Positions 1 through 6,287 of a stretch of 7,520 bases of DNA are shown piece by piece. Position 1 is the first letter of the stretch; every line of letters starts with the position of its first letter. Below the pieces are notes generated by a model. The model did no database searches, was not told the DNA's origin, and was given only the letters and a program-made list of their open reading frames with translations. A program made the translations under genes and the position numbers. Source of the stretch: Thermoanaerobaculales bacterium (GTDB taxonomy: Bacteria; Acidobacteriota; Thermoanaerobaculia; Thermoanaerobaculales; Sulfomarinibacteraceae); assembly GCA_025456385.1 (NCBI GenBank), contig JALOKS010000118.1:1-7520 (forward strand), given 5' to 3'.

Positions 1-1433
1 CGCACCTCGTCGACCCGCCGCACCGGCGTGTCGTGGGGCGCGGAGCGCACGAGCTCAGGCTCCGACTCGCACTCGGCCGCGATCGCGAGCATGGCGTCGC
101 AGAAGGCCTCGACCTCCTCCGGGGCGACGCTCTCCCCGGGCTCGATCATCAGCGCGCCGTGCACGATCAGCGGGAAGGACACGGTCGGCGGGTGGAAGCC
201 GTAGTCGAGCAGGCGCTTGGCGATGTCGGTGTTGTGGACCTCGTGCCGCACCTGCAGGCTGTCGTCGAGGACAACCTCGTGCATCGAGGGCGCGTCGTAG
301 GCGAGGTGGTAGGCGCCGGCGAGGCGGTGGCGTACGAGGTTGGCGTACAGGACCGCGACCTCCGACATCGCGCGCAGGCCGTCGCCGCCGAGGCTCCAGA
401 TGTAGGTCAGCGCGCGCACCAGGATCAGGAAGTTGCCGTAGAAGCCGCGCATCGGGCCGATCGAGGCAGGGTCATCCCAGAGCAGCGCGAAGGAGGAGCC
501 CTCGCGGACCACCCGCGGCACCGGCAGGTGCGGCAGCAGGGCCGGCGACACCGCGACCGGTCCGGCGCCGGGTCCGCCGCCGCCGTGCGGCGTCGAGAAG
601 GTCTTGTGGAGGTTGATGTGCATGGCGTCGGCGCCCATCAGGCCCGGCAGGGCGCGGCCGACGAAGGAGTTGAGGTTGGCGCCGTCCATGTAGATGAAGC
701 CGCCGCGATCGTGGACTACGCGCGAGATCTCGGTGATGCGGTGCTCGAAGACGCCGAGGGTGTTGGGCACCGTCAGCATCAGCGCCGCCACCGAGGCGTC
801 CATCGCCCGCTCGAGGGCCGCCACATCGACGGTGCCGTCGGCCGCCGACGGCAGCTCGAGCGCCTCGTAGCCCGCGAAGGCCGCCGTCGCCGGGTTGGTG
901 CCGTGCGCCGAGTCGGGCACCAGCACCACCCGCCGGGCCTCGCCGCGGGCCTCGAGTGCCCGCCGGATCATCAGCATGCCGGTGAGCTCGCCGTGGGCGC
1001 CCGCGGCCGGCTGCAGCGTGACGCCGGCGAGGCCGGTGATCGCTTTCAGGGCCTCCTCGAGCTCCCAGATCAGGCGCAGCGCCCCCTGCACCTGAGAGGC
1101 CGGCTGCAGGGGGTGGATGCCGGCGAAGCCGGGCAGGCGCGCGGTGAGCTCGTTCAGGCGCGGGTTGTACTTCATGGTGCAGGAGCCGAGCGGGTACAGC
1201 CCCTCGTCGACCGCGTAGTTGAGCTGGCTCAGGCGGTGGAAGTGCTGCACGACCTCGAGCTCGCCGAGGTCCGGGAAGTCTGGGTCGGGCGGCCGCAGCA
1301 GCCCGGCCGGGAGCACGGCCGCCGGGTCCACAGCCGGCACGTCGAGGGGCGGCAGGAGGGTGCCCTGGCGCCGCACGCGGCGCGGGTTGCGTTCGAAGAA
1401 CAGAGGCTCGGGGCGGAGGGCGCGCCGCTTCAC
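1..1433 (-). CDS. gcvPB: Glycine dehydrogenase (decarboxylating) subunit 2, P-protein beta subunit, 3' end cut by window edge
   Basis: This is the PLP-binding half of the split glycine cleavage P-protein. With GcvPA it decarboxylates glycine and loads the aminomethyl group onto the lipoyl arm of H-protein in the cytoplasm. I translated 477 codons by hand without meeting a stop. Visible family motifs are GSCTMKYNP (about 83-91), QPAAGAHGE (141-149), DSAHGTNPATA (174-184), MDGANLN (249-255) and INLHKTFSTPHGGGGPG, in which Lys277 is the expected Schiff-base lysine. The start is a GTG at 1433 whose last bases overlap the gcvPA stop (GTGA). A GGGAGG ribosome binding site lies five bases upstream. 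The translation reaches PVRRVDEVR at the edge, a segment close to the C-terminus in relatives of about 475-500 residues, so probably only a short tail is missing. Two Met or Val codons further in could also start translation, but they would remove conserved sequence. The identity is certain; only the exact end is unknown. Confidence 0.96.
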   Translation of the reverse strand, partial: MKRRALRPEPLFFERNPRRVRRQGTLLPPLDVPAVDPAAVLPAGLLRPPDPDFPDLGELEVVQHFHRLSQLNYAVDEGLYPLGSCTMKYNPRLNELTARLPGFAGIHPLQPASQVQGALRLIWELEEALKAITGLAGVTLQPAAGAHGELTGMLMIRRALEARGEARRVVLVPDSAHGTNPATAAFAGYEALELPSAADGTVDVAALERAMDASVAALMLTVPNTLGVFEHRITEISRVVHDRGGFIYMDGANLNSFVGRALPGLMGADAMHINLHKTFSTPHGGGGPGAGPVAVSPALLPHLPVPRVVREGSSFALLWDDPASIGPMRGFYGNFLILVRALTYIWSLGGDGLRAMSEVAVLYANLVRHRLAGAYHLAYDAPSMHEVVLDDSLQVRHEVHNTDIAKRLLDYGFHPPTVSFPLIVHGALMIEPGESVAPEEVEAFCDAMLAIAAECESEPELVRSAPHDTPVRRVDEV

Positions 1434-2788
1434 GTGAGCCTCCCGAGGGCCGCGACCAGCGCGTCGAGATCGGCGGCGGAGTTGAGCTCGGTGGTCGCGA
1501 CCAGGAGGCCGTCCGGCCAGGAGCCGCCCCACAGTGATGACGGCACCCCGGCGAGGACGCCCTCGCGGGCGAGCCGCGCCGCGAGCTCGCCGCCGGTCCC
1601 GGGGCCGAGGAGCAGGAACTCGTTGAAGGAGGGGCTCGCAGGGTAGGCGAGCCGCCACGGCCCGCCGAGGGCGGCGATGCGCCGCTTGAGCTCCGCGCTG
1701 CGCGCCAGGCAGGAGGCGGCGAGCTCGGCCAGGCCGCGGCCGCCGACCGCCTCCAGCCAGACCGTGGCGGCGAGCGCCATCAGGCCCTGGTTGGTGCAGA
1801 TGTTGGAGGTCGCCTTGGCGCGGCGGATGTGCTGCTCGCGGGTCGACAGGGTCAGGCAGAAGGCGCGCCGGCCCTCGCTGTCGACGGTCTCGCCGACCAG
1901 GCGTCCGGGCAGCTGCCGCACCTGCTTCTCGGCGCAGGCGAAGAAGCCGAGGTGGGGGCCGCCGAAGCCGGGGGCGACGCCGAAGCTCTGGGCCTCGCCG
2001 CAGACGACGTCGAAGCCGAAGGCGCCGCCGCCTGCGAGCAGCCCCAGGGAGGCCGCCTCGGTCACGACCTCGACCGCGAGCGCGCCGGCCTCGTGCGCGG
2101 CCGCGGCGAGGGCCGGGAGGTCCTCGACGACGCCGAGGAAGTTGGGCGACTGGAGGGCGACGCAGCACGCACGGCCGTCGGCGGCGGCGCGCACCGCCTG
2201 CGGATCGAGCCGGCCGTCGGCGCCGGGCGGCACCACGACCACCTCGATGCCGGCGGCGCCGGCGTAGGTGGCGAGGACGCGCCGGTACATCGGGTGCACG
2301 GTCTCGGCGACCACGGCGAGCTCGCGCTTGCCGCGCAGGACGCGGTGGGTGAAGAGCACCGCCTCGACGAAGGCGGTGGCGCCGTCGTAGAGCGACGCGT
2401 TGGCGACCTCGAGGCCGGTCAGCCGGGTGACGAGGGTCTGGAACTCGAAGATGACCTGCAGGGTGCCCTGCGAGATCTCGGGCTGGTAGGGGGTGTAGGA
2501 CGTGAAGAACTCGGCCCGCGACAGCACGGCATCGACCACGGCCGGCCGCAGGTGCCGGTAGACCCCGGCGCCGAGAAAGCAGGGTGCGCAGTCCATCGAC
2601 AGGTTGGCGGTGGAGAGCTTCGCGAGGGCGAGCTTGATGGACTCCTCATCGCGCGCCGGCGGCAGTTCGAGGCGGTCGATGCTCACCGCGGCCGGGATCG
2701 ACGCGAAGAGGTCGTCGATCGAGTTGAGGCCGAGCTCCGCGAGGATGTTCCGCCGGTCCTCGAGCCCGGCGCCGACCCAGGGGTGCAT
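1430..2788 (-). CDS. gcvPA: Glycine dehydrogenase (decarboxylating) subunit 1, P-protein alpha subunit
   Basis: This is the non-lysine half of the split P-protein, homologous to the N-terminal half of single-chain GcvP. It pairs with GcvPB to form the glycine decarboxylase. The 452 residues match the usual subunit 1 length. Motifs in order are TPYQPEISQGTLQ (about 99-111), NASLYDGATA (130-139), GEAQSFGVAPGFGGPHLG (264-281), RQLPGRLVGET (291-301) and a REQHIRR...TSNICTNQG block (317-335). Two starts are possible: an ATG at 2788 sharing one base with the gcvH stop (TGATG), or the adjacent GTG at 2791 giving a GTGA overlap. An AGGAG site lies eight bases before the ATG and five before the GTG. 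I prefer the ATG, and the difference is one residue. The motif usually written IRR(E/D)KA here reads IRRAKA, a change at an acidic position. No lysine cofactor site is expected in this subunit. Confidence 0.96.
   Translation of the reverse strand: MHPWVGAGLEDRRNILAELGLNSIDDLFASIPAAVSIDRLELPPARDEESIKLALAKLSTANLSMDCAPCFLGAGVYRHLRPAVVDAVLSRAEFFTSYTPYQPEISQGTLQVIFEFQTLVTRLTGLEVANASLYDGATAFVEAVLFTHRVLRGKRELAVVAETVHPMYRRVLATYAGAAGIEVVVVPPGADGRLDPQAVRAAADGRACCVALQSPNFLGVVEDLPALAAAAHEAGALAVEVVTEAASLGLLAGGGAFGFDVVCGEAQSFGVAPGFGGPHLGFFACAEKQVRQLPGRLVGETVDSEGRRAFCLTLSTREQHIRRAKATSNICTNQGLMALAATVWLEAVGGRGLAELAASCLARSAELKRRIAALGGPWRLAYPASPSFNEFLLLGPGTGGELAARLAREGVLAGVPSSLWGGSWPDGLLVATTELNSAADLDALVAALGRLT
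1439..1444 (-). promoter_or_regulatory. Ribosome binding site of gcvPB
   Basis: The minus strand reads GGGAGG followed by CTCAC and then GTG. The five-base spacing supports the GTG at 1433 as the start of gcvPB, even though it lies inside the last codons of gcvPA. Translation is therefore probably coupled. Confidence 0.7.
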
Positions 2789-3171
2789 CACGCGTTCTCC
2801 TGCTCCAGGAAGGCCTTGTAGGCGGTGGCGTCGAGGATCCCCTCGCCGTCGGCGGAGCCGCTCATCTTGACCAGCCAGCCGTCGCCGTAGGGGTCGTCGT
2901 TGACCAGGTTGGGCTCGTCGACGAGCCGCTCGTTGACCTCCAGCACCTCGCCCGCGACCGGCGCCAGGAACTCCGAGACCGCCTTCACCGACTCGAGGGT
3001 GCCGAGCTCCTCGCCGGCGTCGACGGTCGTCCCGACCTCGGGCAGCTCGACGAAGACCACCTCACCCAGCTGGTCCTGGGCGTAGTGGGTGATTCCGACC
3101 ACCACGCCGTCGTCCTCGGCCCGGATCCACTCGTGAGTTCGGGCGTACATCAGGTCAGCGGGAATGCTCAT
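2788..3171 (-). CDS. gcvH: Glycine cleavage system H protein (lipoyl carrier)
   Basis: GcvH is a small lipoylated shuttle that carries the aminomethyl intermediate from the P-protein to the T-protein and returns as dihydrolipoyl for reoxidation by the L-protein. The 127 residues are the normal size (about 125-130). The segment GTLESVKAVSE (57-67) holds the lipoylated lysine at Lys63. It is followed by the conserved LAPVAGEVLEVNE turn and by the NDDPYGDGWLVKM block typical of H-proteins. The N-terminal RTHEWIR and GITHYAQDQLGEVVFVELP segments are also family hallmarks. The ATG at 3171 has a perfect AAGGAGG site eight bases upstream, the strongest ribosome binding site in the window. This fits a carrier protein needed in excess over the enzymes. 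It sits 33 bases after gcvT, and its stop overlaps the gcvPA start. No lipoate ligase or synthase gene is in the window. Confidence 0.98.
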   Translation of the reverse strand: MSIPADLMYARTHEWIRAEDDGVVVGITHYAQDQLGEVVFVELPEVGTTVDAGEELGTLESVKAVSEFLAPVAGEVLEVNERLVDEPNLVNDDPYGDGWLVKMSGSADGEGILDATAYKAFLEQENA

Positions 3172-3179
3172 GGCTCAAC

Positions 3180-3186
3180 CCTCCTT
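3180..3186 (-). promoter_or_regulatory. Strong ribosome binding site of gcvH
   Basis: The minus strand reads AAGGAGG, a full match to the anti-16S consensus, eight bases before the gcvH ATG. It lies in the 33-base gap between gcvT and gcvH. Confidence 0.8.
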
Positions 3187-3204
3187 GCTCTCCGGTCAAT
3201 CGCC

Positions 3205-4332
3205 TCAGGGGCTCTTTCTCTTCCGCGAGTAGAACGGAAGCGCCACCACCCGTGCGCGCACCGTGCGACTGCGAACCTCGACAAAGACCTCGCGGCCGAT
3301 GGCCGCCGCATCGACGGGAAGGTATGCCATCGCGAGCGCTTTGCCAAGGGTGGGCGACTGGGTGCCCGAGGTCACGACCCCGGCGGGCTCGGAATCGTCT
3401 GCAGCGAGCCGCACGGGGTAGCCGTGGCGGGCGATCCCCCGCTCCACCATCTCGAGCCCGCAGAGGCGGCGCTCGACCCCGGCCTCGGCCTGGCTCTCGA
3501 GCACGTCGCGGCCGATGAAGTCCCCTTTGTCGAGCTTGACGATCCACTCGAGGCCCGCCTCGAGGGGCGTGGTCGCGGCGTCGATGTCGTTGCCGTACAG
3601 GCACATGCCGGCTTCGAAGCGAAGCGTGTCCCGGGCCCCGAGACCGGCCGGCCGGAGGCCTGCGGGGCGGCCGGTCTCGAGGATGGCGCGCCAGACCGCG
3701 GGCGCGGCCTGCGGACCGACGTAGACCTCGAAGCCGTCCTCGCCGGTGTAGCCGGTGCGGGCGATGATCCCGGACACGCCGGCCACCTCGCCGCGGACGA
3801 AGCGGTAGTACTTGATCTCCCCGAGGCTCTGCGGAGTCAGCGCCTGCAGGATCTCCTGCGCGAGCGGACCCTGCACCGCGAGCTGCGCCCAGTCCTCTGA
3901 TCGGTCCACGACCTCGACGCCGGCGCGGCCGCGCGCCACCCCTTCGAGGTATGCGACATCCTTCTCCCGGTTGGCGGCATTGACCACCAACAGGAACTCG
4001 TCCTCGGCCATGCGGTGCACCAGCATGTCGTCGACGAAGGTGCCTTCCGGGTACATGAGCCCGGTGTACTGGGCCCGCCCGACGGCCAGCTTGCCGTGGT
4101 CGTTGCACGAGACGAGCTGCACGAGCTCCATCGCACCGGGCCCGCCGACGACGATCTCTCCCATGTGCGAGACGTCGAAGACGCCCGCCCGTTGGCGGAC
4201 CGCCTCGTGCTCCTCGCCGAGGCTGCTGTACTGGACTGGCAGCTCGAAACCGGCGAACTCCACCATCCGGCCGCCGGCCGCCACGTGCTCGTCATACAGG
4301 GCCGTCCGCCGGCCGTGCTGGGAATTGCTCAT
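3205..4332 (-). CDS. gcvT: Glycine cleavage system T protein, aminomethyltransferase
   Basis: GcvT releases ammonia from the aminomethyl group on H-protein and transfers the methylene unit to tetrahydrofolate, giving 5,10-methylenetetrahydrofolate. The 375 residues are close to the usual 360-375. Motifs include FDVSHMGEI (52-60), the GTFVDDMLV segment whose Asp101/Asp102 pair aligns with the catalytic aspartate, NAANREKD (118-125), and ARTGYTGEDGFEVY for folate binding. GLGARDTLRFEAGMCLYGND follows, and the C-terminal domain contains VTSGTQSPTLGKALAMAYL. These distinguish it from YgfZ and from dimethylglycine or sarcosine dehydrogenase relatives, although the T-fold is shared. The ATG at 4332 follows a GGAGG site by seven bases. 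The protein ends in a short basic tail (RKRKSP). It is first in the gcv gene order, and its upstream gap holds a possible promoter. Confidence 0.97.
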   Translation of the reverse strand: MSNSQHGRRTALYDEHVAAGGRMVEFAGFELPVQYSSLGEEHEAVRQRAGVFDVSHMGEIVVGGPGAMELVQLVSCNDHGKLAVGRAQYTGLMYPEGTFVDDMLVHRMAEDEFLLVVNAANREKDVAYLEGVARGRAGVEVVDRSEDWAQLAVQGPLAQEILQALTPQSLGEIKYYRFVRGEVAGVSGIIARTGYTGEDGFEVYVGPQAAPAVWRAILETGRPAGLRPAGLGARDTLRFEAGMCLYGNDIDAATTPLEAGLEWIVKLDKGDFIGRDVLESQAEAGVERRLCGLEMVERGIARHGYPVRLAADDSEPAGVVTSGTQSPTLGKALAMAYLPVDAAAIGREVFVEVRSRTVRARVVALPFYSRKRKSP

Positions 4333-4339
4333 CGCAGCA

Positions 4340-4344
4340 CCTCC
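4340..4344 (-). promoter_or_regulatory. Ribosome binding site of gcvT
   Basis: GGAGG lies seven bases before the gcvT ATG on the minus strand. The nine-base string GGAGGTGCT containing it recurs at 4371-4379, next to the candidate promoter. Confidence 0.65.
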
Positions 4345-4365
4345 CTCCCGCTCAGCACCAGGCGC

Positions 4366-4396
4366 AGGGTAGCACCTCCGCCGGCAGCGGTGTCAG
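4366..4396 (-). promoter_or_regulatory. Candidate gcv operon promoter overlapping the upstream stop codon
   Basis: On the minus strand CTGACA (4396-4391) matches five of six bases of the -35 consensus and contains the TGA stop of the upstream gene. After 19 bases comes TACCCT (4371-4366), which has only three -10 matches but is preceded by TGC, giving an extended -10 form (TGnTA). The predicted transcript would have a leader of about 25-30 bases before the gcvT ATG, long enough for its ribosome binding site and too short for a riboswitch. The spacing is long and the -10 is weak, so co-transcription from the upstream genes is an equal alternative. Confidence 0.3.
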
Positions 4397-5172
4397 GAGG
4401 CTCCGAGCAGCTTGGAGAGCATATCGCGCGCCCGCTGCAGCGGTTCGCTCGGGCTCTCGACCTGAGAGAAGAGGTAGCGGAAGTTCGTCTGCAGGCGCTG
4501 GGGGTCGCCGGCCCGCACCAGCTCGAGCAGCCGCTCCAGCGGCTCTCGCGCGGAGCCCACGGCGCCCGTGCCGGCGATCTCCCGCTCGAGGATGACCCGG
4601 ACCAGCGACATCACCTCGCTGTGCTCCTGGCGGCGGACCGCCGGGGCCTCTCGCTCGCCGTCAGGCGACACCGTGGGCCGCTCCGACTGCGCTCCCGCGC
4701 CCGCGGCGGCCTCGGCCGGGATTCGCCGCCGCTCGTCGCCGGCGGCGAAGACGCCGTTGGGCAGGTCCCTGAGCTGACGGCTGAAGCGCCCGAGCATCAG
4801 GTAGAGCTCCTTCTCGGATGCGAAGTTGCCGACCAGGCGGGCGTTGCGGTCGAGCTCGAGCGACTCCGACTCCTGCAGCATGATGTTGGCCTGCGCGCCG
4901 CGCTCGAGAATGATCGTGCGGGCGCGGACCCGCCAGGCGGTGAGCTGCCCGGCGACGAAGCACGAGTCGGCGGCCTGCACCGAGACCGCTTCGACCTTGA
5001 CCTCCGGGTCGATCCGGACGGAGCCGTTGCCGGACTCGATCACGGAGTACACCCCCGAGTTCTGGATGACGAGGTTGCCGGGCGTGCGGATCGAGAGCTG
5101 GCCGTGCTCGTTGACCGAGATGTCGGTCCCGTTGGGGATGATCATGGTCGGGAAGTTCTTGGTCTCGTCCAT
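4393..5172 (-). CDS. Bactofilin-like beta-helical protein with helical C-terminal region (hypothetical)
   Basis: The protein has 259 residues and no signal peptide or membrane segment, so it is probably cytoplasmic. Residues about 10-118 are built of short beta-strand steps with alternating hydrophobic residues and regular Gly/Asp/Asn turns, for example CFVAGQLTAW and RARTIILERGAQANIML. This is the pattern of bactofilins, polymerising right-handed beta-helix proteins. A short helix follows (about 118-137), then an Ala/Pro/charged linker (140-184) and an amphipathic helical segment (185-257) that I do not recognise. Canonical bactofilins usually have a beta core with short disordered ends, so the tail is unusual. 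The ATG follows the M23 peptidase stop by three bases, with GGGAG seven bases upstream. Bactofilins commonly sit beside M23 peptidase genes and organise them at the membrane. The coding call is firm. The family call rests on repeat pattern and context and is moderate; another solenoid family is possible. Confidence 0.8.
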   Translation of the reverse strand: MDETKNFPTMIIPNGTDISVNEHGQLSIRTPGNLVIQNSGVYSVIESGNGSVRIDPEVKVEAVSVQAADSCFVAGQLTAWRVRARTIILERGAQANIMLQESESLELDRNARLVGNFASEKELYLMLGRFSRQLRDLPNGVFAAGDERRRIPAEAAAGAGAQSERPTVSPDGEREAPAVRRQEHSEVMSLVRVILEREIAGTGAVGSAREPLERLLELVRAGDPQRLQTNFRYLFSQVESPSEPLQRARDMLSKLLGAS

Positions 5173-5178
5173 CTATTA
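5173..5178 (-). other. Tandem in-frame stop codons ending the M23 gene
   Basis: The minus strand reads TAA TAG and then ATG directly. The peptidase frame is closed twice, and the next gene begins on the following base. This secures termination while leaving the ribosome at the downstream start. Confidence 0.8.
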
Positions 5179-6198
5179 GCTCCCGCTCATGCCCGAGGGC
5201 AGTGGGTCGAAGGGGGGCACCGGGGCGTTGCGGCCGCTGACCAACAGCTCCTCGTGGCCGCTCCACTGGTAATCGAGGATGTAGATCCTCGGGTCGACTG
5301 GCATCGGTTCGCCGCCGCCGTTGCCCCGCACCCGGACCTCGTAGTGGAGGTGCGGCGAGGTGCTCCAGCCGGTGTTGCCCACCGTGCCGATCTGCTCGCC
5401 GCGGCGCAGGACCTGACCGCGCCGGACGTCGACCTCGGCGAGATGGGCGTAGACGGTCAGGTAGCGGTCGCCGTGGGTGATCACGATGACGTTGCCGTAG
5501 CGCCACCAGCGTACGTTGCGGCGCAGCGGATAGCGACCTGCGAAGCTCACCTTGCCGCCGCCGGCAGCCAGCACCGGTGTTCCTTCACGCGCGGCGAGGT
5601 CGAGGCCCGAGTGGAAGTCACTCGTGTTGGTGAAGGGCGAGGTGCGGTTGCCGAAGGGCGAGGTCAGGACGAAGGAGCCGACCGGCACCGGGCAGATGGA
5701 CGGAACCGCCTCGGCGAGGTCGTTGTGGGCGCGGGCGAAGGTCGCGAGCTCGTCGGAGAGGGCGAGCAGCGCCAACGCATCGGAACCGAGCTTGTGAGCT
5801 CGTTCAGCGGCGCGCCGGACGTCGGCGTCGAGGTACTCGCGGGCGGGCGCCTCCGGGAAGCCGCCAAGGCCCGCCTCGGAGTTCTGGTCAGCGCCGAGGA
5901 TGAGGCTCATCTGCTGCTGTCGGGCGCGGGCGTTCGTGATCTCCCGCTCCATCCGATCGAGGCCGCGGGATCTCTCGGCGAAGACCTCGCGGTGCAGGGC
6001 GTGCTGCTGCGACAGGGCGTGGAGCCTGCTGCTCAGCAGCAGGGATCGCAGGCCGAGCGGCGCGAGCACCAGGCCGGCCGCCAGCAGCACGCCGACTGTG
6101 GCGGCGACGCCCACCAGCCAGCGGAAGGCCGACCGGCTCAGGAAGTAGTACCGGACCTGCTTGCGGATGTCCGCCGGATGGAGCTGGATCTCATACAT
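5176..6198 (-). CDS. Membrane-anchored M23 (LytM) family metallopeptidase
   Basis: This is a predicted zinc endopeptidase that cuts peptidoglycan cross-links in the periplasm. Residues 1-27 are basic and cytoplasmic, about 28-50 form one membrane segment, and about 51-160 form a charged helical, probably coiled-coil stalk. The LytM domain covers about 174-305. The zinc-site residues are present: His196 and Asp200 (HSGLD), His252 (YAHL) and the HLH pair 283/285 (SPHLHYEV). An extra loop with a Trp pair (about 222-234) precedes YGNVIVITHGD. The C-terminal 35 residues are Pro/Gly-rich. I chose the ATG at 6198 (340 residues). A GTG at 6222 would add eight residues (MLREARQH), and neither start has a good ribosome binding site. 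With all ligands intact it is likely an active enzyme, unlike EnvC/NlpD-type activators. The bactofilin-like gene follows at once, which suggests a shared role in cell-wall shaping. Confidence 0.93.
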   Translation of the reverse strand: MYEIQLHPADIRKQVRYYFLSRSAFRWLVGVAATVGVLLAAGLVLAPLGLRSLLLSSRLHALSQQHALHREVFAERSRGLDRMEREITNARARQQQMSLILGADQNSEAGLGGFPEAPAREYLDADVRRAAERAHKLGSDALALLALSDELATFARAHNDLAEAVPSICPVPVGSFVLTSPFGNRTSPFTNTSDFHSGLDLAAREGTPVLAAGGGKVSFAGRYPLRRNVRWWRYGNVIVITHGDRYLTVYAHLAEVDVRRGQVLRRGEQIGTVGNTGWSTSPHLHYEVRVRGNGGGEPMPVDPRIYILDYQWSGHEELLVSGRNAPVPPFDPLPSGMSGS

Positions 6199-6257
6199 GT
6201 GCTGACGCGCCTCGCGCAGCACCCGCGCCTGGCCGGGGCCCGGTGCATGGCTGTCGC

Positions 6258-6280
6258 AGGCTGGATCCTCGAATCAGCCT
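6258..6280 (-). repeat. Short inverted repeat between the permease and peptidase genes
   Basis: AGGCTG and CAGCCT form a perfect six-base inverted repeat with an 11-base loop. Two more pairs are possible past a one-base bulge. It begins eight bases after the permease stop codon. No T-run follows on the minus strand, so it is not a standard intrinsic terminator. It could stabilise an mRNA end, or be chance in such GC-rich sequence. The rest of this gap, about 89 bases, shows no convincing promoter. Confidence 0.35.
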
Positions 6281-6287
6281 AGCACGG

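Noticed and set aside
33..1646. A 537-codon plus-strand open frame.
   Set aside because: It lies opposite gcvPB and the end of gcvPA, both certain. Its translation is Arg/Gly/Ala/Val/His-rich with no domain pattern, as expected for antisense frames in very GC-rich DNA.
1829..2821. A 330-codon plus-strand open frame opposite gcvPA.
   Set aside because: It mirrors the codon structure of gcvPA and has Gly/Glu/Asp/Val-rich composition with no motif.
3155..4108. A 317-codon minus-strand frame overlapping gcvT.
   Set aside because: It is an out-of-frame reading of gcvT, dominated by Arg/Gly/Pro/Ala; gcvT itself has all its motifs in the other frame.
4333..4392. A glycine riboswitch before gcvT.
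   Set aside because: The gap is only 60 bases, too short for even one glycine aptamer (about 100 bases), and I see no aptamer-like conserved core.
6230..6246. A GC-rich near-palindrome (CCGGGCCCCGG on the minus strand) as a terminator after the permease.
   Set aside because: The stem is only about four base pairs, no T-run follows, and it sits just before the next gene.
4015..6282. A 755-codon plus-strand open frame, the longest in the window.
   Set aside because: It is antisense to gcvT, the bactofilin-like gene and the peptidase at once. The product is low-complexity and charge-rich without recognisable folds. The absence of stops follows from base composition.
6281..6286. TAGGCT preceded by TGC as an extended -10 promoter for the peptidase.
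   Set aside because: There is no -35 match at 16-19 bases, and the hexamer matches the consensus poorly.
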